Of a DNA stretch of 64,000 nucleotides, positions 10,228 through 22,379 are shown piece after piece. Positions within the stretch are counted from its first letter, which is position 1; each line of letters begins with the position of its first letter. Source of the DNA: Datura wrightii. Its lineage: Eukaryota; Streptophyta; Magnoliopsida; Solanales; Solanaceae. Below the pieces are notes generated by a model. That model was given only the letters and a program-made list of their open reading frames with translations. It was not told where the DNA came from and searched no databases. The stretch is from assembly GCA_035772735.1 (NCBI GenBank), contig JASDFA010000010.1:133117001-133181000 (forward strand), written 5' to 3'. Position numbers and translations under genes: made by a program.

Positions 10228-12108
10228 GGTACCAGGGGTACCATTTTAATTTCTTGCATCTAAGTTGATTTTATTTATTTTTCATCTTGTGTTGTTTTGG
10301 TGGAAAGTTAAGCGCAGATGGAGGGGAAGTCTGAGTACCCGTGGAGGAGGAAACTAACAAGCATAGAAAAGAAAAAGTGTGGGGTCGAACACCCACTTGT
10401 GCAAAGATGAAGAAAGGCATGTTGTTGGCTAGGCCTAAAGGCCTCAGGGAGTATTTCTCACCCTTTTTAGATTTTAATTTGATGCTATGAGGACATAGCA
10501 TGATTTAAGTGTGGGGTGAGGGAAATTTCAAGGGAAATTTCAAAAATTTCTGTTGTGCTTAACTATTTTTGGTGAATGTAATGCTTGTGAGAAATTTGAA
10601 AATTTTGAAATTTTTTTTTTGTGAATTAAGCATGACTTCATCACCCGTTGGTTTTTCTTTTCGGTTCTTTTCCGACGGGGGGTATTTGAACCGAAGAATA
10701 AAATTTTTCTTTTTCTTTCCTTGGTCTGTATATAAAGTTTTTAGTCATAGCTAGGGACTGTTTCCGACGATGGATGGATGACGACCGTCTTGAGGAAAAT
10801 TAGTCGATAGGTTTTGGGTTTTGGAAACCATAACTAATTGGTGTTTGAGGTTCTTGTTATGGGCTATAAATGGTTGTAAGAGGCAAGTATGTTCAGTGTT
10901 GAAGCATGCAAGTGTATAACTTTGTGTGAGACACTTAGGCTCTTGAATTTGACTCAATATGATGGAAGCTTAATTCTGAATTCTTGTGATTAGCTGAGTA
11001 AGAGTCTACTGATTGTGTCTTGATTTGAGCATGTGCCATGAGTGTAAGGTTTTTGAGTATTCTATGCTATTGTGGATTGTCTAGAACTTTCCTGGTGTGT
11101 ATATAAAATGAAATGAAGGATGTGAATTGTAGGAGATGATTTAGGCATTTCTTTGAATGAACCAAACCTTTATCCCTCATTATACCTACCTTTAAAAATT
11201 AATCCTAGTTAACCCCATTGAGCTTTGAGCCTATTCTTTGACAGCTGCAACATAAGCTTAATCCTTTTTCTTTCATTAGCCTTGAAATTGAACCAAAACT
11301 ACTAAGCGCTTAAAGAAAAAATCCGAAAGAGTAAAGGAGTGAGAAGAATGAAAAAGAAGGGACAGTAGAAATTGTAAGAGTTGAGAAAGGTCGAGGGTGC
11401 ACTTGTTTGAATATGGGTGAGTATTAGTAGGGAGTAAGAAAATAAATAAATGAAAAGTTACTTATAGAACTCCTTACTAATAAGCTAAAAGTGCTTAAAG
11501 AAAGGGGGGAACAAAAGAGGAAAAAGAAAGATGAAAAGAGAAAAAGGTGAAGTGAGGGAAGGGAAGTTTGTAATGAAGGCGTGATGTTTTAAAAGCGCTT
11601 AGGAAAGATAGTCACTATTACTGATCATAATAGTACTTACCCGCACCTGAGTTACATTACAACCTAAAAAGTCCTACTTGATCTTACATTCACCCATCCT
11701 TAAATTAGTGGAATAAAACACTAAGGGCAAGCTTATGGGTCATTACATGATGCATGTGAATTCTTTGTGAGAGTGAGTGTAATTCTATGCATGTACCCAC
11801 ACATGTTGTGATATAAAAATTGTTTTTGCGTGTGAAATTGGGTAACTCTCTTTCCGTGAGGGGCACATGTTGAATGAAGCATATAAATCATGTGGGATTT
11901 TTTAGTCAGTTGATTTGCATGAGTTTGCTAAAATTGAGGGTCGATTCTTGAGGTTAAGAAGTCTTAACATAGTTGTACTTCATTCCAATGATCAAATCAG
12001 GCATGCTCTATTTTTAGCTTGTATCTTACGTAATCATTATAGCTGTAACTGGAATTCTCTTGCTAAATTAGTTATGTGGGAGTCTCCATATGCATGATAT
12101 GTAAAAGG
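10228..12108 (+). other. Element B non-coding interior
   Basis: AT-rich, with no supported ORF. It contains the 12-mer GAAGTCTGAGTA at 10326-10337 (also in D), AAGTGTGGGG motifs at about 10375 and 10507, and a hairpin ATGCTATG-AGGA-CATAGCAT at 10482-10501 followed 2 nt later by TTTAAGTGTGGGG. This repeats, inside the element, the hairpin plus polypurine arrangement found at its 3' end. Purine-rich stretches such as 11310-11560 have no recognisable function. Confidence 0.6.
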
Positions 12109-12145
12109 TTGTTCGAGGACGAACAAGGCTTTAAGTGTGGGGTTG
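12109..12145 (+). other. Element B 3' hairpin and polypurine tract
   Basis: TTGTTCG-AGGA-CGAACAA (12109-12126) forms a perfect 7-bp stem. After 3-4 nt comes TTTAAGTGTGGGGTTG, the purine-rich tract directly before the 3' LTR at 12146. TTAAGTGTGGGG is the usual plus-strand primer form in Athila/Tat relatives. Confidence 0.8.
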
Positions 12146-13550
12146 TGATCACGGGCAAAAATATATGCCCGAGATACGCTTTACGACTTAAATTAGTCTT
12201 GTTTATCTAAGATTATTGTATACATTTTCATGTAATGTTAGATAAAGTAAAGATATGTGCTAACCAACATGATTAGCCTTTGTTTTGTAGGTTTTGATTA
12301 CTTTTGAGCAACTAATCCATGAGTTGGTGAGGTAGAGGCTTGGAAACGGAATCAACACGCGAACGTCGGCAAAGTGGAGGCACAAAACAGCCCACCGGCG
12401 CGTCGACAAGGTGCCACGGCAGGCAGGCCGCTCACAACAGCCCACCTGCGCGTTGGCAACGTGCCACGGCAGGTGGCCTCCACGACCAAGGGCTGCCAAC
12501 GCACTGCCCAAGCAGCGTGACACGCTGCCAACGCGGCAGGGTGCTGCCCGGGCCGATTTCGGGTGATTTCCAGAGGGCCTCCGCGTCCGTAGCGTGTCAC
12601 GGAGGCCGTGCTCAGCGATGCACTCCGTGACACGTTGCTTGTTATTCCGGGAAAGAATCCTACTACAATAAATAGCACACTTAGGTTTATTTTTCATGAA
12701 TTCAGACTTGGTGGAGCAAGGACGTGGGTGACAGGCAGTTGAGGGACGAAAAAGCTAAGGGTTTTTCTCTCTTTCTTTCTTCTTTTAATAAATTGTTTGT
12801 ATGATTAACACTTGTTTTAGGATGATTAATCCACAAATGAGTGGCTAATTCTCTTCCTTGCTGAGGTTATGAACAATGGTGATGAATTTTGATTATTGAA
12901 TTGTATGGTTTTTCATCTTGTTCTTCCATGTTGTTCTATTAATTCTTGTTTCTACTGCATTAGTGTGTGGCCGACATTAATGTACATCTAAAAAGTCCAA
13001 TTTCACTCGAGAGAGCACGAAATTGGAAAGTTGTGAATTAATAGGGTATTGTTCTTAACTTGATTTGGGAAAATTGGGTTTTGATGTGCTTTCCTAATAG
13101 AAATATACTTGAAAGCCGTATTAGTCAATTTAGGAACCGGAATTGTATTGCTAGGTCATAAATTGCATTTGATCACAGAAATGTAGACGGATGGTTTATG
13201 ATTCTTAAGTGAGATTAAATACGAGAGTTTTAATCTCTAGGCTAATGTTCTTGGCTAGCAACAGGAAGAGAAGAATAACCAAATTATGATTATAATCAAG
13301 TTCATTACTTGTTCTTAACCTTCGCATGCTCATATCCATAGTTTCAATTCAAAGTAAATATTTGTTAATAGTTTAAGTATCTAATTTATAAACAAAAATT
13401 ATTTAGTAAGATAGAATATAGTATACTTGAGCAATTTTACTTATCCAGAGTCTCCTTAGTTCGATACTTGGCTTACTTAGCCACTTTATTACTTGTTTGA
13501 CCACGTGCACTTGCGTGTCGGTTTTTAACCCTATAGCAAACCACCAGACA
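12146..13550 (+). repeat. Element B 3' LTR
   Basis: 1405 bp, homologous to 7624-9062 throughout, with one deletion of about 40 bp near 13405 and scattered substitutions. It ends CCAGACA, followed at once by the target duplication CCACC (13551-13555). Confidence 0.92.
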
Positions 13551-14777
13551 CCACCAAGATGTACCGTGATCTACGGGAAGTTTATTGGTTGAATGGAATG
13601 AAGAAGGATATAGCAGAATTTTTGGCTAAACGTCCAAATTGTCAACAGGTGAAGGTTGAGCATCAAAGAGTGTGCTCCAAAAAATTAGCATCCCTACTTG
13701 GATGTGGGAAGAGATCAACATGGGCTTCATTACAGGTTTGCCTTGCACTCGCAGACAGTATGACTCCATTTGGGTTGTTGTGTACAGGTTGACCAAAGCA
13801 GCTCATTTCTTACCGGTCAAAACTACCGACTCACGGAGCATTATGCTAAGTTATACATTTGGGAGTTGGTTCGGTTGCATGGAGTGCCCTTGTCCATCAT
13901 ATCAAATAGAGGTACTTAGTTTACCTCTCAGTTTTGGAGATTGTTTCAAAGGGGGCTTGGGACTCAGGTCAAGCTTAGCACAGCTTTTCACCCACAAACA
14001 GATGGTCAGGCGGAGCGGACTATTCAGATTCTTGAGGATATGTTGAGAGCCTGTGTTATTGATTTCAAGGGTAGTTGGGATGATCATTTGCCTCTTATTG
14101 AGTTTGCATACAACAACAGCTACCATTCCAACATTCAGATGGCTCTGTTTGAGGCTCTCTATGCGTGAAGATGTAGATCGCCTATCGGTTGGTTAGAAGT
14201 TGGTGAGGCTACCTTGATAGGTCCAGATTTAGTCCATGAGGCTATGAAGAATGTTCAGTTGATAAGGGAAAGGTTGAAAACAACTCAAATTCGCCAAAAG
14301 TCCTATGCAAATGTGATGAGGAGGGAACTTGAGTTTGAAGTTGATTATTGAATGTTTCTGAAGGTTTCTCCCATGAAGGGAGTGATGAGGTTCGGAAAGA
14401 AAGAAAAACTCAGTCCCCGCTATGTTAGCCCGTAATGAATTTTGAGACGTTTTGGAAAGGTGGCTTATGAGTTAGATCTACCCTCAGAGTTAGCTTCAAT
14501 TCATCCCGTCTTCCATATATCACTCTTAAAGAAGTGCTTGGGTGATCCAGCTCTAGTTGTCCCGGTAGACAATGTCGGTGTAAAGGACATCCTTAGTTAT
14601 GAGGAGGTTCCGGTGGAAATACTGGATCGACAGGTTCGAAGTCTAAGAAACAAGGAGGTAGCTTAAGTTAAAGTTATATGGAGGAATCAACATATGAAGG
14701 GAGCTACGTGGGAAGCCGAGGCAGATATGATGGCTAGATAACCACATTTATTCTCTTTCTGCTTAGTTCCAACTTGA
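13551..14777 (+). pseudogene. Element A gag-pol, second part (integrase, chromodomain-like tail)
   Basis: This continues the integrase cut at 7623. The zinc-binding end is seen as PNCQQVK near 13633. The catalytic core is spread over several frames (GLPCTRRQYDSIWVV, then [14 protein letters not shown]). A GPY-like region lies near 14420. The tail at about 14442-14777 (KVAYELDLPSELASIHPVFH, then EEVPVEILDRQVRSLRNKEV) matches the chromodomain-like C-terminus of F. Stops and frameshifts are frequent, and the tail has an internal TAG. It ends at TGA 14775-14777. Together with 4209-7623 it gives one old, inactive polyprotein. Confidence 0.82.
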
Positions 14778-15022
14778 GGTATCAGTTTTTGCCCTAAAAC
14801 TCTATTCAGTTTCGTGTTCAGCTCATGTGCCCCAGTTTTTTTCCTATATATGGATGTATGTATGATTCATGAATTCAGTTCAGCCATGTAGTTCAGTTCA
14901 GAGGTAGTCATTACGTCGGTTTTCAACTTAAATAATCAGTATTTGAATATGATAATTGCATTTCTCTGCTTTTTCGCATGTTTTCCAACATTTGACGACG
15001 AATATTCCCAAGAAGGAGATAT
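14778..15022 (+). other. Element A 3' untranslated region and polypurine tract
   Basis: Non-coding. Near the end AACATTTGACGACGAATATT (14987-15006) is a decayed version of the AGGA hairpin seen in F, G and B. The purine tract AAGAAGGAGATAT (15010-15022) directly precedes the 3' LTR. Confidence 0.65.
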
Positions 15023-16591
15023 TGTAATGCCCCGCCAGCCCTAAGATCAGACCCGGGAGTTGAAATGGAAAAAATTAAAAATTCTGCACTAGATCACAAA
15101 ATGAGTTGTTACTGGACCCTTGGGGTTGACCACGAGTCGTTAGGTGACTCGTGGTGAAGTACTTGCCTTAAGTTTTGGAATTTGTGATTTGAAGTCACCA
15201 CAGGAATAACCACGAGTTGTGGTCAGACCCCACGACTCATTGAGTCAGCTGTGGTCAGGGTTGGAGAAAAATCAGGGACTTTTGGGTAGTGAAGATCACG
15301 ACGGGTCACCAAGAGTCGTGGTCACCGATGACGAACTGTTAGGTCCCTCGTGGGGACCCTTTAAGGAAAAATGGCAGTGCACTCGATGACTGGAGGCCAC
15401 GAGTCATGGTCCAAGGTGACGACTCGACCAGTCCCTCATGGGGGACTGGCAGTCAGTTATTTTCTGTGAATTTAGTAAGGGCTTTTTCGTAATTTCTATG
15501 ATCCTAAGGCCTAAACTATGTCTTCTTAAGCTATGAGTGATGAGTTTTAAGAGGGGTAAGTTCATTTTAGGCTCATTCACATTCATTCATGCAAGTTGAA
15601 GGCTTAGAAGGTGATCAAGCTTAGATTCTCTACAAGTTCTTCTTCAATTCCTCATTGGGCAATTAGAAAAATGGTAGAATCAGTCCATCTCAGGTATGTA
15701 GGGTTATGAATGGGTGAATTCGTTCACACCCATGCCTAATCCTTCTATAAATCATGAAAATTCCTATTTTGATTCTATGGGGTTTTAACCTGATGCATGA
15801 AATTTCTAAAATTTCTACATGGGTATGATCTAGATACGTTTCTAGTATTGAATCATGATTCATGGGAAAGTTTTACATTGTTTTTAATTATAATCCTGTT
15901 TCAAGCTTTATAAACTAAAATGCCCATTTATGAGAAGTTCATGAAAATTGAGATTTATGATGAATGTCCAAGTATGATGAGAGATTATTGATGAAAAGCA
16001 TGTTTTCAAGTTACCCATGTTTATAATCATATTTTCAAGTGAATTAAGTATTTTCAAGAATGTTAAAGTATTGGGCAATGCCCATATGTTCAAGTATGAT
16101 TTATGATTTCCTGAATTAAGCTTACCACATGGTTTTGGAGTTAAGACTCCTAGTTATGTTTAGCTTGTAGTATGGTTTGAGCAAAAACTCCTCATATATG
16201 ATTTCAGATTTGTTAAGTATTTCATTATTAAGCTTCATCAATAGAAGATGGTAAGCTTCGTTGAAAACTGATGGAGAGCATATGCATTTTTTTAGGAGTA
16301 GGCACCAAGTAGGCTAAGGGTCGACCACCCTATGCCTTAGAACTACGCGCCAACGTAGGTTTATTCTTATACATATTACTAGGACCTCCCTTGTGAGCTA
16401 TCCCCTACCCTATTGGGCCACGAGCTTGATATCGATATCATAATATCGTTCCTAGCCGTGGAAAGGCTTTGGACGGCTCTACACAGTTGAGTGTGATAGT
16501 TGGGACCACGTAAGCTCTATTGTGGTATGTCAGTTATATGACGAGTCTCCTATTGCTCCTCATGATTTCAGTTATGCATGTTTATCATTCA

Positions 16592-16629
<38 letters not shown>

Positions 16630-17413
16630 TGATTATCTTCATGCATAAGGATCCTAGATTACCTAGTAGAAAAGATTGAAAAATAATCACAAACCTCGCC
16701 TAGCACCGAAACAGATAGACTAGAAACGACATCTGTTATGTCAATGACATTATATATTCTAAAGCAGGTTTGACCCAATGTTTAGTCTTTACTTATGATA
16801 TTTAGTTTTCAGCTTTGGGTCATTCGATTCAGTCATGATATTCATTTATGATCAGATCATGATTTCAGAAAAATTAGCATGCTAGCCTTACTCTCAGAAT
16901 CTTATCTTGATTATGTTTTACATTATGCATGTTTAATAATTTTACTTACTTAAGTGGTTTTACTTACCTTGCATACTCAGTACATTCCATGTACTGACCG
17001 CATAGTCTTTGCTGTATCATTTCTTGATACAGGCCCTGGTACTCAGACTCATCCTCGTCCTTAGCCAGCCTTTCGGAGTTAGCATCCCACATCTGTTGGT
17101 GAGTCCTCATCCCTCGAGGACCATGCTTTATCAATTTTTCTTATGTGTTTAGTATCAGATTTAGAGCGTTAGTTGGGGTCTTGTCCCATCAACTCATCAG
17201 TATTAGAGGCTTTTCAGACATATAATGTAATCAACTTCAGATTCATGTGTATTTCTGATGTTATGCTTATTTCAAACTTCCGCTAAGTTTATCATATTGA
17301 TCTTCCAATTTTATGATTGAATTAGATGTTATGATCATTCCATGGGTCGACTTGGAGTCCCTCAGGGTTCCTTGTCCCGTGTCTCGATTCGGGCCTATAT
17401 TCGGCTCATGACA
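15023..17413 (+). repeat. Element A 3' LTR
   Basis: 2391 bp, from TGTAATGCCCCG to CATGACA. It carries a dyad-word array at about 15120-15450. Its best inverted repeat is ACCACGAGTC / GACTCGTGGT (15129-15138 and 15146-15155), a perfect 10-bp stem with a 7-nt loop. A TA microsatellite lies at 16594-16623. Confidence 0.85.
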
Positions 17414-17683
17414 GGATGCCAATATGCGGTTCGCAGGTCTAATGTAGCCCTTTTTCCTGTTTTATTTGCATGGCCCCTGCATTTCGCAGGCGCTCAAATG
17501 TGGCATGCATGTACTTTTTTTTCTTTCAGCAGATCGCTTTTAGTTTAATTCTTTACTTTCCTTTGTTTAAGTTAAATGCCTCACAAACAAAGAGAAAAGG
17601 CATAGAATCTTCCTAATTTACGTGAAAACAAAGTAATAGCTCATGCAAAAAGCCAACTGAGCTGGTAAATTACCAACTCATCA
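17414..17683 (-). repeat. S 5' LTR, upstream part
   Basis: This continues the S LTR right of element A. On the minus strand the LTR starts TGATGAGTTGGTAATTTACC at 17683, as does the solo LTR S2 at 36080 with small differences. It includes dyad words such as CCTGCATTTCGCAGG (17477-17491). The next base to the right is coding sequence of D, so S inserted into the protease region of D. Confidence 0.6.
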
Positions 17684-20073
17684 CCATGCACTATCGAAGA
17701 TTTCAATTTTGTAAAGACTCTGTATTATCTGGGAGCTAGCATAAACTTTATGCCGCTAGCAGTATCTCAGCAGTTGGGCTTGGGAGCCCCCACACCGACT
17801 TTAATGTGGCTACTTATTGCAGATCGCATAGTGAAAAAACCTATGGGTGTTTTGTATGATGTATTGGTCAAGGTCAAGGCTTTTATATTTCCTGTAGATT
17901 TTGTTATTTTGGACTATGAGGTGTATTTTGAGGTCCCCATCATTTTGAGGCAACCATTTCTTTCCACCGAATGAGCACTAGTCAATATGGAGATCGAACA
18001 GCTGAAGTTTTGATTAAATAACAAAGAGCTGGAGTTCAATATAGGCCGGTCAACAAAGTAGCCAAATGACATGAGAGTGGTTTTGGTGATTAGTTCGATT
18101 GATGAAGAAAGATCACTAGTGCCCCTCGAGGAGCATCTTAGTGTAGAGGCAGTAGCAGTGGTGATCATGAACTTTGATAGGGATGACATCAAAGAGTATG
18201 AGGAGATGGCTAATGCACTTATCGAAATGGGGTTTTACAGTTTTAAGACAAAGAAGTTGGACTTTTATTTGAAAAAATCATGCAACTCCTCTAGTAAAAC
18301 CTTCAATTGAGAAGCCCCTAGTTTTACAACTCAAGGCTTTTCCTTCACATTCGAGATATGCACTTTTGGGAGAAAACAATACCTTGCCTGTTATTATTGT
18401 TGTAGATCTTGTTGAGTGGCAGGTTGAGGCTCTTGTATCAGTTTTGAGGAGATTCAAGAAAGCAATTGGTTGGACCATTGCCAATATCATTGGGACTCCA
18501 CCAGGTATATGCACGCACAAGATTCAGCTTGAACCAGATTGCATGCCAAGCATAGAGCACAATAGAGGTTAAACCCACCTATGTAAGAGGTGGTGAAAAA
18601 AGAAATTATTAAGTGCTTGTATGTAGGTGTTGTCTACTCGATTGTTGATAGTAAATAGGTAAGTCCAGTATAATCTGTACTAAAGAAGGATGGAATTACT
18701 ATGGTTCCAAATGAGAAAAATGAGTTGATTCCTTTGAGACCAATCATAGGTTGGCGCATTTGCATAGACTACAGGAAGTTAAACTAGTAGAAGTAGAAGG
18801 ACCACCTCCCGATGCCATTTATGGATCAAATGTTGGATCATCTTGCAGGTAGAGGTTGGTACTACTTTCTCAATTGTTATTCGGGGTACAATCAAATCTC
18901 TATATCCCTAAAAGACCAAGAGAAAACTACCTTTACTTTCCCTTATAGGACTTTTACCTTCAAAATAATGACATTTGGGTTGCGTAATGCACCCGCAATA
19001 TTTTAGCATTGTATGATATCGATCTTTCAAACATGACAGAGGACACCATAAAGGTCTTTATGGATGATTTCTTAGTTGTGGGTGACTCCTTTAAAGGTTG
19101 TTTGGCTCTTTTGAGTAAGGTGCTACAAAGATGTGAAGAGACCAATTTGGTACTTAACTGGGAAAAGTGTCATTTTATGGTCAAAGAGGGTATTGTGTAG
19201 GGCCGCTGAATTTCAGGTAAAGGCATTGAGGTGGATAAGGTAAACATTGAGGTAACAGCCAGATCGCCACCTTTGATTTTTATTAAAGGCATTTGAAGCT
19301 TTTTGGGGCACGCAAGTTCTATAGGAGGTTCATTAATGACTTCTCGATGTAAATTACTTTAGAAGGAGGTGAAGTTCATTTTTGATGAGGCATGTCTAAA
19401 AATATTTAAATTCCTGAAAGAGAGGCTGACTACTACCCCCATCATAGTTGCAGGTCCTTACTTTTTCAAGGTCATATGCGATGCTAGTGGAGTGGCCCTA
19501 ATGTTGTCTTGGGCCAAAGGTGAAAAAAGATCTTTTATCCAATTTACTATGTTAGCAAGGCACTGAATGTAGCCCAAAAAAATTATACTGTGACTGAGCA
19601 AGAGTTTCTGGCAGTGTGTTTACATTTGAGAAGTTTTGAGCTTACTTTATTTAAACTAAGGTTATTGTTCATATAGACCATGCAGCTCTGAGGTACTTGA
19701 TGTCGAACAAAGATTTCTAATACACGACTAGTTAGACGGGCTTTACTACTGCAAGAGTTTGAGTTCAAGGTAAGGACCGAAAGGGGAGTGAAAACCAAGT
19801 GGCGGATCACTTTTCTAGACTTGAGGCAGAAACAGTGTTGCAAGATGAGGTTGACGTTGATGATACATTTCCAGATGAACAGGTATTAGTGGAATCCCAA
19901 GATTTGATTCCATGGTTCACTGATTGTGACAATTACTTGGTGAGTGAGGTGCTACCCATAGACTTAACCTTCCATCAGAGGAAGAAATATTTGGCTGACG
20001 TGAGGAGATTCTATTAGGATGAGCCGTACTTGTTCGCCATTTATGCAGATAGGTTGATTCGCAGGTGTGTTCC
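17684..20073 (+). pseudogene. Element D gag-pol, first part (Athila-like protease, RT, RNase H, integrase start)
   Basis: Broken Athila-lineage polyprotein. The protease (17684 to about 18300) reads LGASINFMPL, then PVDFVILDYEV and VPIILRQPFL. The residue before LGAS, normally Asp in the family, is Tyr (TAT, 17726-17728), so the catalytic Asp appears lost. RT starts near 18660 (ICIDYRKLN, about 18757-18783), continues with YSGYNQISI and FGLRNAPAIF, then shifts frame before FMDDFLVVGDSF, the catalytic box. RNase H is near 19369-19800 (CDASGVA, then VADHFSRLEAE). The integrase N-terminal region (EPYLFAIYADRLIRRC) stops at the C insertion at 20073 and resumes at 29754. Gag would lie beyond S, outside the window. 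Confidence 0.82.
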
Positions 20074-22358
20074 AGTACTACCCCGGAAGTGCTTAAGAAT
20101 ACACTTGGGATTTTGTATGTGTACAACAGAAAAATTTGGAAAACTGTCATAGGACGGCTTATGGTATGAGTTGTAGGAGTGACCAATGGATTTTAAGATC
20201 ACTCGTGGGTAGCAGTTTGTTGAGGAAACATTTAGCAATGAGTCCGTAACGACTCATGGGATGATGGTACGAGTCATGGATGGGAATCGTCATTTGTTTC
20301 TTAACTATCAAGATGGAAGGTACGAGTCGTGACACGATTCGTGGTGAGGAACTGCGGATCAGTGTAAGGACTCGTTGGCTGGATCTGGGGCGACTGAGTT
20401 GGAAGCTATGGGTCAAGGTACCAACCATTGTGAGGAACAACGAGTCATTACTCACACCCATAGGAAGGGTCAGGAAATTATTCCATTGGTGGTAACGGAT
20501 GGGTCCAACGACGCATGAGACGATGGTACAAGTCATTGCATTTCCCATGCAAAACTAGGAATGAAGGAAGGAATCCACGAGTCGGGGTATTAGGGTACGA
20601 CTCGTGGTGTGAGTCATGGATTCAGCAGTGAGCAGTTATTTTGCAAATTTATTAAGGGAATTTTTGTAATTCCTAAGCCCTAAAATACGCCGTTTCAAGC
20701 TCAATTAGGAGCATTTTGAGAGGGTTTTGCCTATTTTAACCTAAACCCTTCCCATGCATGCAAGATTAGAGAATTCCAAAGGAGATGAAGTCTAAAATTC
20801 TTCAAGTTCTTCTCCAAATCTTTTAGGCTCTCAAGGAAGGGTGTAGAATAAAATTACCCAGGTATGTAGGGTTATGAATGAGTGTTTTCCTTCACTCTCA
20901 TGCAAAAATCCCATCTCAAGTTCATGAATTCAAATATATGATTCTATAGGGTCTTAATCCAATTCTATAAAATTCTCTATGATTAATTCATGGGTCAATT
21001 CTTTTCATATTTTAAATGATGTTTTAAGATTCATGGACAAGTTTTATACCTATTTTGATTACAATTCTTGATTTCAAATTTTAAGATCATGATGCGCAAT
21101 TATGCAAGTTTCATGAAGTTTATGATTTATGCTTCCAAATATGATGGCATTTCTAGTATATATGAATGTTTTCAAATTACCCATGAATATATTTATGGTT
21201 TTACTTATGATGTCTATCCCATGCAATCATTGTGTTAAATTTGGGCAAGCCCACTCAAGTTAAGCAAGATTTCATGATTTAGCCAAGGCAAGTAAGTTCA
21301 GTTATCTCATGTGTTGGAGTCAAGACTCCTCATATGATAATATTCAAGTTATGTTTTGATCTATGATTATATGAGAATTATACATGTTTTGGAAGTAGTT
21401 TCAAGCACCAAGTAGGCTTGGGGTTCCAAGGTTCCCCGGTCTCATGAACTACGTGCCAATGTAGGTTACTTCGAGGCCTCTCAAGAGAGCATTTCCCCTG
21501 GCCCAAGGGCCCACCATGATATCAAAACTTACTTAATCCTTTGCCCTGGAAAGGCTAAGGATGGCTGTCCTCCACATGGGAAACACGTGGGATTATCATG
21601 AACTCATACATGGTGGTTGTCGGTTAAGACGAGTCTCCCATCATTCCGCATGATTTCAGTAATGCATGTACTATATGATATTATGTCATGTTTTCAGCAG
21701 GTTGGATCCAAGGATCAATTCATGAGCTTTTACTTATGATTTTAGATATGGCAAGCCATATGCATTTACTTTAGTTATGTTTACTCATGTTTTCTGATAT
21801 CACTATACAACCTTTGCTCTCAGAATCTTATAATATTATAATTTTAAGTTATGCATGATTCAGTTTTATTTACTTAGCCTATTTTACTTACCTTGCATAC
21901 TAAGTATATTTCAAGTACTAACCATATACTTTATGCTGTATCATTTCATGATACATGCTTAGATATTCAGATTCAGTCTTGCTGCTAGCCAGTTTTTAGA
22001 GTTCAATCCAGACAGCTCGTTAGTGATTCCTCATACTTCGAGGACCATTAGATAGTCGAGCTATTGTCATATTCAGTTTTCAGACTACTAGTGAGCTAGT
22101 TGGGGGTGTTGTCCCATTAGCTCGTCAGTATGTTAGAGGCTTTTCAGACATATATTGTATTTCCAGCTTCAGACTATGTGTTTGGAGATTCCAGTTGTTT
22201 AAATGTTTTATTATTCATACTTCCGCTATTTCAGAATTTAGTCTTCCTCTTTATTTATGTTAAGCTTCAGTTTTTTAAATCATGCCATGAGTCGACTTGG
22301 AGCCATTTATGGTTCTAAGTTCTGTGTCTAGATCCAGGCCTATGTTAGAGTTGTGAAA
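20074..22358 (+). repeat. Element C 5' LTR
   Basis: 2285 bp. The start has decayed (AGTACTACCCC against TGTAATACCCC). A dense dyad-word array at about 20140-20620 uses forms of ACGAGTCGTGGT. One perfect inverted repeat is CCACGAGTCG (20575-20584) with CGACTCGTGG (20598-20607). Confidence 0.85.
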
Positions 22359-22367
22359 AATTAAATT

Positions 22368-22379
22368 TGATGTCAGAGC
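22368..22379 (+). other. Element C primer binding site, degenerate
   Basis: TGATGTCAGAGC, two mismatches to the iMet-type site TGGTATCAGAGC, 9 nt after the LTR end. Confidence 0.6.

Larger units (their letters stand above)
7624..13550 (+). mobile_element. Element B: gag-only non-autonomous LTR retrotransposon (TR-GAG/LARD-like)
   Basis: LTRs lie at 7624-9062 and 12146-13550, both starting TGATCACGGG, with a perfect 5-bp target duplication CCACC. The primer site is of the tRNA-Asp type used by Athila and Tat lineages. The only coding region is a gag-like ORF at 9223-10170. There is no protease, RT, RNase H or integrase in the 3.1 kb interior. After the ORF come twin hairpins, a hairpin plus polypurine-like motif at 10482-10516, about 1.6 kb of AT-rich sequence, and a second hairpin plus polypurine tract before the 3' LTR. 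The LTRs are still close to each other apart from a deletion of about 40 bp in the 3' copy near 13405. Mobilisation would need pol from an Athila-type element. Confidence 0.92.
3008..17413 (+). mobile_element. Element A: degenerate Tekay/Del-like LTR retrotransposon, hosting B
   Basis: The 5' LTR (3008-3999) and 3' LTR (15023-17413) both begin TGTAATGCC and are homologous at both ends. A tRNA-iMet-type primer site follows the 5' LTR, and a purine tract precedes the 3' LTR. The interior encodes gag, protease, RT, RNase H, integrase and a chromodomain-like tail, all with many stops and frameshifts. Element B interrupts the integrase at 7623/13551. The 5-bp target duplication is AGATG/GGATG, with one mismatch. 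A sits in the LTR of S. The many stop codons, the 1.3 kb internal deletion of the 5' LTR and the LTR divergence show it is old. Confidence 0.88.
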
